Origin: Thecamonas trahens ATCC 50062
Taxonomy: Eukaryota > Apusozoa > Apusomonadida > Apusomonadidae
Assembly: GCF_000142905.1 (NCBI RefSeq)
Contig: NW_013657679.1
Span: forward strand, 250,657-314,656
Length of the DNA stretch: 64,000 nt
Direction of reading: 5' to 3'
The first letter of the stretch is position 1. Each line of letters opens with the position of its first letter. Shown here in pieces: positions 51,031 through 59,479 of this stretch. Position numbers and translations under genes: made by a program. Under the pieces are notes generated by a model. That model worked only from the letters and a program-made list of their open reading frames with translations, searched no databases and was not told where the DNA came from.

Positions 51031-53408
51031 GTCGGTGAGGGGCCAGAAATGTCGACAGACGACGGCGAGCGAAACGGGCCGCCGGAATTGAGCGGCGCGA
51101 GCTGGGCGGCCGAAAGCGGTGAGTCGAGACCTAAAACGGGACCGCTTGCCGATGCAGCCGGGAAGTTGTTCTCGTTGCGGCCTGGACTCGAGTCGCGGTC
51201 AGACGGCGGGGCCGACATTGCGCCCATGTCGGCGGTCTCCACTTTGCCGCCGACCTGCATCTCGCGCAAGTACTTGACGACAAGCTTGTCCTCGGGCGGG
51301 GGCGGAATGAAAAACTCAGGGTCGGCGTCGTGGACGTGCAGTGCGCCGCTGAGGGCTGCAGAGGCAAGGACGTTCGAGCCGGGCAGGAAGTGAGCGGTGG
51401 TAATGGCACCGTAGCCACCAGGAAGGGTGTGCGACGGGCCGAGCTTGGGGACGTCGTCGGGGTGGAGCGGCGGTTCTGTGAGGGCGGCGACGACGGTCTC
51501 GATGGCGTCGACAGGCCAGAGCGAGGTGAACGATGACTGCCAGCCGTCCATACCAAGGGCAATGACCTCGAGGCCCGGAAGGTAGACCATGCGCGGCTTG
51601 CGGACCGAGGCGTCTGCAGCGAGCGAGGCGACGACGGCCGAGAGCGCAAACGAGTAGACCTGCGCGGCGGACGAGCGACTGGAAGTGTAGACGAGAAGCA
51701 TCGACTTGGAGAGGTAGATAAGATCGCCAACAATGGCGGGCTGGGAGAGCCCAAGCTGCTGCTTGGAGACCGAGTGGATGACTGAGCCAGTAATAGGCTC
51801 GATAAAGTGGACCATGCTGTCGACGGCCGAGGTGTTGACAACGATGACGCCGGCGTCGACATCTAGCGACAGGACGCCGACGTCCGGAAGGGTGGTCCCG
51901 GGGCGGAGCGGAACCGGGGCGAGGGTGTCAAAGTTGGCGTGGCCAACGTTGTACGCGCCGAGCGAGCCGTCAAAAGCAAGGGCAAAGACTCGCGAGGCAG
52001 CGTCGTCGACGGCAAGCGAGTGAATGGCCGAGCCGCCGAGGTCGGGCTCAAAACGAAAGACTTCGGCCCCCGTGAGGACCGAGTACTCGACGATAGTGGT
52101 GTGGGTGGCGGCGATGACGCGGCCGACGTGCGAGGCGGTGACGACGCGACGAAAGCGGTCATCGCTGCCGGAAAGGGCGAGGCGGATAGAGCGGACGTGG
52201 CCAGTGGAGATGACTGGCTTGGGCACGAGCTTGGCACGGAACTTCGTGGCCTCTTCCTGAGCCTTCTTCCTCCGCATGCGCTGCTTGCGGAGACGGATAC
52301 GACGGAGACGCTTTCTGCGGGCTATCCGCTTCTTCTTTTCCAGCGGCGAGATGTAGCGGCGCTTACGCGAACTGCTCTTGCTCCGCTTGCTCCGCCTGCC
52401 GCCCTTGCTCCGCTTGCTCCGCTTGCGGCCCTTGGCGCTCTTGCCGGGCGTCGACCGCTTCCGCAAACCCGCATTTTTCCTCCGCCGCTTTCGCGAGGAT
52501 CGCTTCGTGTTGGCCTTGCTTAACGGCTTTCGTGCCGGTGACGGCGATGCCGCCGGCGACTTCCGGACGCGACGGCGACGTTTGGGCGACAATTGCTTGG
52601 CGGCCTCTGCATCAGCCGGGGCCTCACCTGGTGTCTGGATGCGGACCTGCGGCACATTGATGACGACGGGATCGGTCGGCGTAAGTTTGGCGTGCTTTGG
52701 CTTGGGCGTGGGTGCTTGCTTGCGTCTGGGCTTTGGGGCTGGGGTGGAGGTGGAGGCGGAGGCGGAGGGTGGGGCCTTGGACTGGGGGGGTGGGGCTCCC
52801 GCCTTGGGTGTGGGCTTGGGCGTGGGCTCGGGCTCGGGCTCGGGCTCAGGCTCGGACTCGGGCTCGGGCTCGGGCTCGGGCTCGGACTCGGGCTCGGGCT
52901 CGGGCTTGGGTTCGGGCTCGGACTCGGGCTCGGGCTCGGGCTCGGGCTCAGGCTCGGGCTGGACTGACGGCGCAGGCTTGGGATCCGCACCGTAGTCTTC
53001 GGAGGAAAGATCGATGTCTACCGAAGACGAATCAGATGCATCCAAAGGGCCTGACGCAGGCTGGGCAGTGTTGCGGGGCGAGACCATGGCACTGCTTGAT
53101 GCTGAGTTGACGGCCGGGTCGACGGTCGAGCCGACGGCCGAGTCGAACACTGGGTCGATGGTTGGGGCAGCGGTTTGCGGTTGACGAGAACTAGCACCAC
53201 CTGCAGGACCAGCCGAGCCTGAGCTACCACCTGAGACTCGGCCGGGCTTGCCGCCAGTGGCGGAGCTGGCCTTGCCTGTGGATGAGTCCTGCTTGAGCCA
53301 CTTGGAGACCTTTGTGGGCGCAAGCGAACGGGCAGACCTCTTGGTGACGGCGTCGTCGCCATCCCCGGATGATGACGACGATAACACGATATGTGCTACG
53401 TCTGCCAT
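50835..53408 (-). CDS. Basic, low-complexity protein with C-terminal beta-propeller; probably the N-terminal part of the pseudokinase gene
   Basis: The ATG at 53408 opens an acidic/Ser-rich start, then a Glu-Pro dipeptide repeat (about residues 150-195, encoded by a GGGCTC hexamer array), then a very basic Lys/Arg/Ser region (about 250-395). Residues 400-740 look like a WD40-type propeller: [17 protein letters not shown]-like and [19 protein letters not shown] blades. The frame as read stops at 50835, but coding character moves one frame over at the G4 run 51039-51042. There the ATG of the pseudokinase frame lies just downstream. One extra base gives a continuous protein of about 2625 residues. 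The last 65 codons in the present frame are therefore probably not translated as such. Family not recognised. Confidence 0.55.
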   Translation of the reverse strand: MADVAHIVLSSSSSGDGDDAVTKRSARSLAPTKVSKWLKQDSSTGKASSATGGKPGRVSGGSSGSAGPAGGASSRQPQTAAPTIDPVFDSAVGSTVDPAVNSASSSAMVSPRNTAQPASGPLDASDSSSVDIDLSSEDYGADPKPAPSVQPEPEPEPEPEPESEPEPKPEPEPESEPEPEPEPESEPEPEPEPEPTPKPTPKAGAPPPQSKAPPSASASTSTPAPKPRRKQAPTPKPKHAKLTPTDPVVINVPQVRIQTPGEAPADAEAAKQLSPKRRRRVRKSPAASPSPARKPLSKANTKRSSRKRRRKNAGLRKRSTPGKSAKGRKRSKRSKGGRRSKRSKSSSRKRRYISPLEKKKRIARRKRLRRIRLRKQRMRRKKAQEEATKFRAKLVPKPVISTGHVRSIRLALSGSDDRFRRVVTASHVGRVIAATHTTIVEYSVLTGAEVFRFEPDLGGSAIHSLAVDDAASRVFALAFDGSLGAYNVGHANFDTLAPVPLRPGTTLPDVGVLSLDVDAGVIVVNTSAVDSMVHFIEPITGSVIHSVSKQQLGLSQPAIVGDLIYLSKSMLLVYTSSRSSAAQVYSFALSAVVASLAADASVRKPRMVYLPGLEVIALGMDGWQSSFTSLWPVDAIETVVAALTEPPLHPDDVPKLGPSHTLPGGYGAITTAHFLPGSNVLASAALSGALHVHDADPEFFIPPPPEDKLVVKYLREMQVGGKVETADMGAMSAPPSDRDSSPGRNENNFPAASASGPVLGLDSPLSAAQLAPLNSGGPFRSPSSVDISGPSPTCHRTRCWILQKLPFSSEPRPTSTCTPYWRPDRCLSPLSPLRALPASSMRGPLRRRLCPSTLSTV
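52823..52960. repeat. GGGCTC hexanucleotide array encoding Glu-Pro repeats
   Basis: About 138 bp of near-perfect GGGCTC units (with GGACTC and GGCTCA variants). On the minus strand it encodes (Pro-Glu)n with occasional Ser or Lys. It is a protein microsatellite inside the propeller gene and likely polymorphic in length. Confidence 0.85.
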
Positions 53409-53731
53409 GTCACACAACTCGTTCTCGGTCGCAACGAAAGCTGATGAGTGCAGTGTCGGACTGAGGAGGGTGGGTGGGGAGCGAGGCAAGGAGCCATAGG
53501 CCAACGGTCGGTGGCCAAAGCCCAACGGAAGCAACGATGAAATGATCGATGAAAATGCCAACGAACAGAGGAACGAACAAACGACATTCAAAAGTATTGA
53601 ATGCTGCCGGCGCCACTTTCGGCGTTGGCGCGCACCCGGCCCAACTCCTTCGCCTTACATACACCGCCACCACCGACAACAGCAGCACTTGTCGTACCAC
53701 TCTGCCACGGGCGACAGCTGCAATAGCTGAC
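53409..53731. promoter_or_regulatory. Divergent promoter between the propeller gene and the coiled-coil gene
   Basis: About 323 bp of ordinary composition. Both flanking frames extend into it (to 53591 on minus and 53549 on plus), so the two possible N-terminal extensions overlap antisense over 43 bp. I see no motif that decides; the later ATGs fit coding character better. Confidence 0.45.
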
Positions 53732-56059
53732 ATGTCGACCACAGGTGGGACGCCTGTAGACAGGAGAGAGCGGGAGGTCTCGCCCGAGGCGGCTCCGCTG
53801 GCGGCGGTCGTGTCGGAGCTCGACCTGGAGACGGTGACCATGGAGGAGCTGGAGGCTCTGGCAGGAACGGTCGGTGGCATTCCGCTCGAGATGTCGTTCT
53901 CGCGCTCGCCATCGAGCGCACTGACGGCAACGCCGAGCTCGTCGCGGTCGGCTAGCTCGTCGAGATCGCCATCGCTCTCGGTCACACCGAGGGTGGACGA
54001 GGCCCAGATCCGCGGCGGCGCGCTCGGGCATCAGTTTGCGCTGCTTGAGGCTGCGGTCCGCGAGAAGGACGCCATGCTTGCCAACATTGGCAAGCAACAT
54101 CTGCTCGAGCTCAAGGTGCTGCAGGACCAGGTCCGTGCGCTCATGCGTGAGCGAGGCGAGCTGGAGAGCAGGATCGACAGTGCCGATCGCAGGCACGCTG
54201 CGGCGCTCCGGGCGGAGCGACGCAAGGCCGACGCGGCCGTCGGGGCACTCCGCGAACAGCTTGCGGCTCTTGAGGAGCGTGCGCCGGTGGTGGCGTCGCG
54301 GATGGCGCTCTCGACCGCCGACATTGCCACGCTTCGCGTTCCAACCGACGCCCAGTATGCCAAGCTGTCGCGGACGCCGGCGTCGCGGCGGTCGATCAAG
54401 GCCCAGCTGGCGGTCAAGGTCTATGAGCTGACCGAAGCCATCCGTGCCGACGCGGTTGCAGCCGACACCCGGTTGCATGCCCTCGACGACACGGTCGAGT
54501 CGGCCAAGGCCAACGTGGTGCGGCTGACTCGCGAGCGCGATGCGCTCACCACCAAGGTCGCCCATCTCGAGTCGGAGCTGGCCGCGACGTCGTCGATGGC
54601 GGCCAAAGATGCCGCACTTCTCTCGTCGCGGCTCTCGGTCGCCCGCGAGGAGTTGGCAGCTGTGAAGGAGGCGTCGGCTGCCGCGCTCTCGGCCCGGTCC
54701 GAGCTCGATACGGCCCGATCGCAGTCGGCGCGATACCGGGCGCAGATCGAGGACCTCACCGCCCGGCTTCGGGCCGAGGAGGGCGCACGAGCGCAGGCGG
54801 CAGCCAAGGCTGGTACTCTCGAGTCAGAAAACAAGGTGCTCTCGTCGTCGCTAGCGCATGTCAAGGACGAGCTCGCGTCTCTGCGGCAGTCGTCAGGCGA
54901 GGCCGGCGCGGCACTGCAGACTGCGCTGTCGCAGAATGCGGCGCTCAAGGCCGATCAGGATCGTCTGTATGCCAAGTTTCTGGAGTTCAAGTCGCACTCG
55001 GACACACTCTCCGACGGCCGGCTCGCCGAACTGGTGGGCCTCTTTCAACGCAACACGGCGGCGACGCACGCATCGGTCACTGACGCCACGTCGTCCGCAT
55101 ACGAGCGCGAGCTCTCGCTCCTCCGCGAGGCGCGAGCCGAAGCCGCCGACCAGGTCCGATATCTCAAGACCAAACTTGAGGCTGCCGAAGCCGCGCACAC
55201 CACGCTGCTCGGCGAGTACCAGAGCCTTCAGCTCTCGATCACGTCGTCGGCCGCGCAGCAGGCGTCCGAGGTGACAACCAAGACCATCGAGCTCGAGCGA
55301 CTGCAGGTCGCGCACAAAGCGCTGACCGAGGCACATGCCCGACTCGGCATTCAGCACGATGCACTGCTGCAAAAGCTCGACATTGTGCGGGCCGAGTACG
55401 CGTCGCTCACCGAGAGCTCCGAGGCCAGGACAAGCGAGCTCTCGCAGCAGGTCGCCAACTTGCAGCTGGCGCTTGCTGCCGTTCCGCAGTGGACCGAGGC
55501 TGATCCCGGACGTGCGGGCAACTTGCTCGATGCCCACGCCGCGGCGCAGGCCGAGCTCAAGACCGCGTCGGCCAAGATTGCCGAGCTCGAGGCTCAGCTC
55601 GCTGCCACGCGGGTCCGCCTCGACGACTCGCTGGCCTTCCAAGCCGCCGCCAAGCAGCCGTACGCGTACGTTGTCCAGAGCCTGCTTGACAAAGACGCCG
55701 AGCTTGCAGATGCGCAGCGTGCGCTGGAGGCCGCTGCCGCCGACGCCGCCGCCGCCGCCAAGGCCAACGCGCGGCTGGAGGCCGAGAAGGAGCGGCTCTC
55801 GCGCGACCTGGTCAAACTACTGGAATCGCGCAAGGACATGGCCGCGCTGCGGACCATGGTCGCCTCGCTCAAGGACGACGCCACCCGCGCGCGCCGCGCG
55901 CCGCTCGCTGATGTCACCAGCAACTCCCAGTCGCCGCCGATGCGCGGCCCTGCCATCAGCTCTCAAGCGGCCACTGGCCCTGCCTCGCGACCGCGCCCGG
56001 CTGCCTCGGCCAAGCGTGCCAGCAACGGTGGCGGCGGCTTGATTGTCATGCAAATGTGA
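53732..56059 (+). CDS. Long coiled-coil protein (possibly centriolar, PIBF1/CEP90-like)
   Basis: The 775-residue protein is Ser-rich to about residue 90, then coiled coil from about 100 to 730 with short breaks (near 200 and 430). Heptads are dense in Ala, Leu, Glu and Arg, with no enzymatic or membrane motif. Two points recall PIBF1/CEP90: an early TMEELEALAG and a C-terminal SRDLVKLLESRKDMAALRTM near 690, close to the end of that family's coiled coil. The similarity is weak, and other basal-body coiled coils would look alike. In a flagellate a centriolar-satellite role is plausible. Start at 53732 because the upstream frame is low-complexity. Confidence 0.6.
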   Translation: MSTTGGTPVDRREREVSPEAAPLAAVVSELDLETVTMEELEALAGTVGGIPLEMSFSRSPSSALTATPSSSRSASSSRSPSLSVTPRVDEAQIRGGALGHQFALLEAAVREKDAMLANIGKQHLLELKVLQDQVRALMRERGELESRIDSADRRHAAALRAERRKADAAVGALREQLAALEERAPVVASRMALSTADIATLRVPTDAQYAKLSRTPASRRSIKAQLAVKVYELTEAIRADAVAADTRLHALDDTVESAKANVVRLTRERDALTTKVAHLESELAATSSMAAKDAALLSSRLSVAREELAAVKEASAAALSARSELDTARSQSARYRAQIEDLTARLRAEEGARAQAAAKAGTLESENKVLSSSLAHVKDELASLRQSSGEAGAALQTALSQNAALKADQDRLYAKFLEFKSHSDTLSDGRLAELVGLFQRNTAATHASVTDATSSAYERELSLLREARAEAADQVRYLKTKLEAAEAAHTTLLGEYQSLQLSITSSAAQQASEVTTKTIELERLQVAHKALTEAHARLGIQHDALLQKLDIVRAEYASLTESSEARTSELSQQVANLQLALAAVPQWTEADPGRAGNLLDAHAAAQAELKTASAKIAELEAQLAATRVRLDDSLAFQAAAKQPYAYVVQSLLDKDAELADAQRALEAAAADAAAAAKANARLEAEKERLSRDLVKLLESRKDMAALRTMVASLKDDATRARRAPLADVTSNSQSPPMRGPAISSQAATGPASRPRPAASAKRASNGGGGLIVMQM

Positions 56060-56199
56060 GGAATGACCACGCAGTCGGTCCGCGGCAGTTTCAGTCTGCC
56101 AGTGACCACCACAAAGTGTGCAAAAAGGCGCAGGCGTACGCAGGCTCCTACGCCTCTGAAACCGGTCACACGTTTCTCGACTAACAACAAAAGACAATC

Positions 56200-57083
56200 A
56201 TGGCTGGCAAGGGTGGCAAGGGCAAGGGCGGCCGCGGAGGTACGCAAGCCGTCTCCCCTCTGTTCTCCCGCCTCCCCCCCCCCCCCCCCCCCACCTTCCC
56301 CCTCTCCTTCATGCTTCCCCCTGCCTTCCCACCCCCTCCCATGCCCATACCCACCACCGCCAATCCCCCCCCACCCGCCTTTCCGCCGCCCCTTTGAATC
56401 TACCCAACGCCGCGCGCGCCCTCTCCCAGCCCCCCCACCCGCCCACCCATCCACCCACCTCCTCTTCCCCTTCTTCACTCTTCCCCCCTCTATCACCTCC
56501 CTCCCAGCCCCTTCTCCTCCTCCTCCTCCCCCTCTGTCCTCCCTTCCTCTTTTATGTATCCACCCCTGTTGCCCTCCTTCGCACTCGCCCCAGCGATCGA
56601 TGCTGTCATGCACCCGTGGATTCTACCGATTTTTCAGCGCACCCCGACAACGAGGGGAGATATTTTTCAGGCACACTCACCATCATCATCTTTGTCTTGA
56701 CGCTCGCAGGCAAGTCCAAGTCGCGCACGCGCTCCTCGCGCGCCGGGCTTCAGTTCCCGGTTGGCCGTATCCATCGGTTCCTCAAGGAGGGCCGCTACGG
56801 CAAGCGCATCGGCTCGGGTGCTCCGGTCTACCTCGCTGCTGTCCTCGAGTACCTCGCGGCCGAGATCCTCGAGCTCGCTGGCAACGCTGCCCGCGACAAC
56901 CGTCGTGCGCGCATCAACCCGCGCCACATCCAGCTCGCCATCCGCAATGATGAGGAGCTGAACATGCTGCTCAAGGATGTCTCGATCGCCCAGGGTGGTG
57001 TCCTCCCCAACATCCACGCCGTCCTCCTCCCCAACAAGGCCAAGGGCAAGCGCAAGGGCTCGTCGCAGTCGCAGGAGTACTAA
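56200..57083 (+). CDS. Histone H2A.X (2 exons)
   Basis: Exon 1 (56200-56239) encodes [14 protein letters not shown] 470-nt, extremely C-rich intron (GTACGC...CGCAG) follows, then exon 2 (56710-57083), for 137 residues. The histone fold is intact: [59 protein letters not shown] and [10 protein letters not shown]. The acidic-patch residues are conserved. The C-terminus SQSQEY carries SQE plus a hydrophobic residue, the H2A.X damage-phosphorylation motif for ATM/ATR kinases. So this H2A can mark DNA breaks; whether other H2A genes lack the motif is unknown. A spliced histone gene suggests a polyadenylated, perhaps replication-independent mRNA. Confidence 0.95.
56274..56292. repeat. C19 homopolymer in the H2A.X intron
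   Basis: Nineteen consecutive C on the transcribed (plus) sense strand, near the start of a long pyrimidine-rich intron. Length should be treated as uncertain because of polymerase slippage. Confidence 0.85.
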
Positions 57084-57211
57084 CTCTCCCCGATTGTGCA
57101 CACTCGAGCACGCTGGAGCCTGTGACGGCCCTTCGAGGCTCGCGCCCACTAAACACAGTTACCCTTTTCCGCGCACCCGCCACCCGAGCTCTTTCCACGG
57201 CACAAGGCCAT

Positions 57212-58524
57212 TTACCTGCGGCGGGACTTTGAGGCCTTGCTCGCTGCCTTGGAGGCAGACTTGCTAGGGCGCGAGCTGCTGGCGCGCGAGCTCCCGGCGC
57301 GCGAGCTCTTGCCGGTGCGGGCCTTGGGAGCGTCGTCCGATGACGACGACGAGCCGGTGTAGGAGACGTACTGGTAGGTGCTCTCGTAGTAGTACGAGTA
57401 CGAGCCCGAGGCCACGTCCGGCTTGGCCGGGCCGCCGCGACCCGAGTCCGAGCTCGAGCCTGCCGAGTCTGCGGCGTTGCGCTTGCTGTGGCGGTGGGTG
57501 CGTGACGAGGAGGCCGACGACGACGAGGGGCGGACGGCGTCAAAGTAAGGGTGGGCCATGGCCTCGGTGGCGGTGAAGCGGCGGACGTGGTCGGTGAGCA
57601 CGCAGTTGGCAATGAGGTCGATGGCCTCAGGAGTCACCCGGTGCCGATTATCGTCGTCGATGAACGACTCCCACTTTTTCTTTGGATACCCCGACAGCGC
57701 CGCCATCTGGTCGTCGTCGAGCACCACGTTGATTTTGCGCATGTAGGTAAAGAGCTCGTCCGAGCCCACAATCTTGACCGTGGCCAGCAGCTGGTTGAAC
57801 CACGAGCCCTTGCCGCGGATGAGCGGGTGCTCGAGGAAGATCATGGAGCCAAAGGTGCAGCCAAAGGCCCACATGTCGCATGAGTAGTCGTAGTACTCGT
57901 ACCGCAAGCTGAGCTCGGGCGACTTGTAGCACCGCGTACCTGGCCCGCGGATGTTCTTCTCGCCGCGAAGTAAAAGCCGGCGACGCCCCAGTCGATGAGC
58001 CGGAGCTTGCGCTTGCGCGGGTCGATGAGGATGTTCGACGGCTTGATGTCGCGGTGCATGACTCCGATCGAGTGCGTGTACGCAATCGCACGCAGCAGCT
58101 CGTACGCGTAGTACCGCACTTCCTCGTTGTCCAGCTGCGGAAACAGGTCGCGGCACTTGACGTAGTTGATCTTCTCAAAGATGAGCAGCTTGTTGCCCGT
58201 GTTGAGGTCCTTCACCGTGTCCTGCAACTGTACAATGTTTGGCCCGCCGCGTACATACTCCAGCATCTTGATCTCCTGTCGAAGCTTGGCTTTCTGCTTC
58301 CTTGTATCCTTGAGCATCTTGGCCACCACCTTTTTGGACTTGCGTTGCGTGTCCTTGGCCTCAAACACCTCGCCAAAGTGACCCTGTCCCACCTTGCGCC
58401 CCATCTTGAACCGATCCGTCTTGGTCCACGTCACCCGGTACCGCTTCACGTCAAACTCGGCCCGGTCGAACCGTTCTGTGTAGTCCGCATGTTCGCGCGC
58501 CTCAAACACACGCTGCTCCGTCAT
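57212..58524 (-). CDS. Casein kinase II catalytic subunit alpha with long Ser-rich tail; frame broken near 57964
   Basis: The kinase domain spans about residues 30-330. Motifs are GQGHFGEVFEA (ATP loop), VVAKML (Lys), RGGPNIVQL, MHRDIKPSNIL and IDWGVAGFY; the DWG in place of DFG and the RGGPNI loop mark CK2 alpha. After FYF the frame slips: one extra base near 57963-57966 restores GEKNIRGPGTRCYKSPEL and WAFGCTFGSMIF through HPYFDAV. A CGCGGCG sequence sits at the site. The joined product is 437 residues. The last 105 residues are Ser/Lys/Arg-rich with several SSSS and a final SRRR, unlike the usual CK2 tail. CK2 is essential, so an inactivated copy is unlikely unless a second gene exists. The start at 58524 gives the family's TEQRVFEAR-like N-terminus. 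Confidence 0.88.
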
Positions 58525-59479
58525 ACTAGCTTCCCTGCGACGCCACCGCCAATGCCCTGAACTCCAGCCAACCTGTGTGCTACGCCGTACACAAGCCTTC
58601 TCCTCCTTCCGAGTCTCACGCGGCGACCCTGTGCAACTGCTCGCTGGCGAGGAGTGTGTTACCCAGACTCTCTTTCGTCCTCGCCCCCTCACCAACACCC
58701 TCACCAACCCCTCGGCGACGGCGACTGCCACAGCCAGCCAGCCAGCCGCCCAACTCGGACTCACGCGCCACCGCCGCCGCCTTCCGCCCGTTCCGCCTCG
58801 GTGCTGGCACTTTTCCCCAAATGGCGCCAAAACACCTAAACCCAATATTGGTACTGCTGAATTAATCAAAAACCAAGCAAGAGGCCAACACCGCATCATG
58901 CCCCCCCCCCCCCCCCTGCCCCCTACTCCACCTCCTGCCCAGCTGAATCTGCAATATCGCCGGGACTTGACCGACCCAATGTTCACCGCACCAACGGCTG
59001 ATCATCACGTCATCATCGCACGAGGACCAATCAAGTCTCAATCACCGCCATCGCCTCTATCCCCTTCCCCTCCCCCACCGTCCGCTTCTTCCCATCTCGC
59101 CAAAAGTAGAACGAGTCTGCTACTACCCCCCCCCCCATTCTTGATCACCAATGAGATAAATTGGCCGTTGACACGCCGCCCAAGCCACCGCCCACAGCAC
59201 TTGCTCGGCTTGACAGCTCCCCTCCCCCCCCCTTCCCTATTCCACCTACAACTTATCCCCAACTCCTCTCGCAACAAGACGCGCCGACTCCAACTCTTGC
59301 CCTCCCACCCTCCCTCTTCTTCCTCCGTCTTTCTTCCCTCCACAAGGACCACAAGAAGCGCCTCCGCCACCGCCGGCTCCAAGCAGGTCGTTGTTGCGTC
59401 CGTTTCCGACTGCTCCAGACCAGGTCGCCACCCCCCTCCTTCCCTCCGGGCCCTCGTGCACGAGAGAAACAGGCTGGGG
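58525..59479. other. Long intergenic region with several C-tracts
   Basis: About 955 bp of promoter and 5' UTR between CK2 alpha and the phosphodiesterase. C-tracts at 58901-58916 (C16), near 59129-59140 and near 59226-59233, all on the plus strand. The phosphodiesterase frame is open up to 58577, but the encoded sequence is Pro/Ser/Arg low complexity without domain character, so I treat it as untranslated. 5' UTR introns may be present. Confidence 0.5.

Noticed and set aside
3564-57966. Programmed -1 frameshifting as the cause of the frame breaks
   Set aside because: No X-XXY-YYZ slippery heptamers or downstream stem-loops are seen at the sites; missing bases explain them more simply.
58577-59479. 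300-residue extension of the phosphodiesterase
   Set aside because: Translates C-tracts into Pro-rich sequence with no domain; overlaps the region needed for two promoters.
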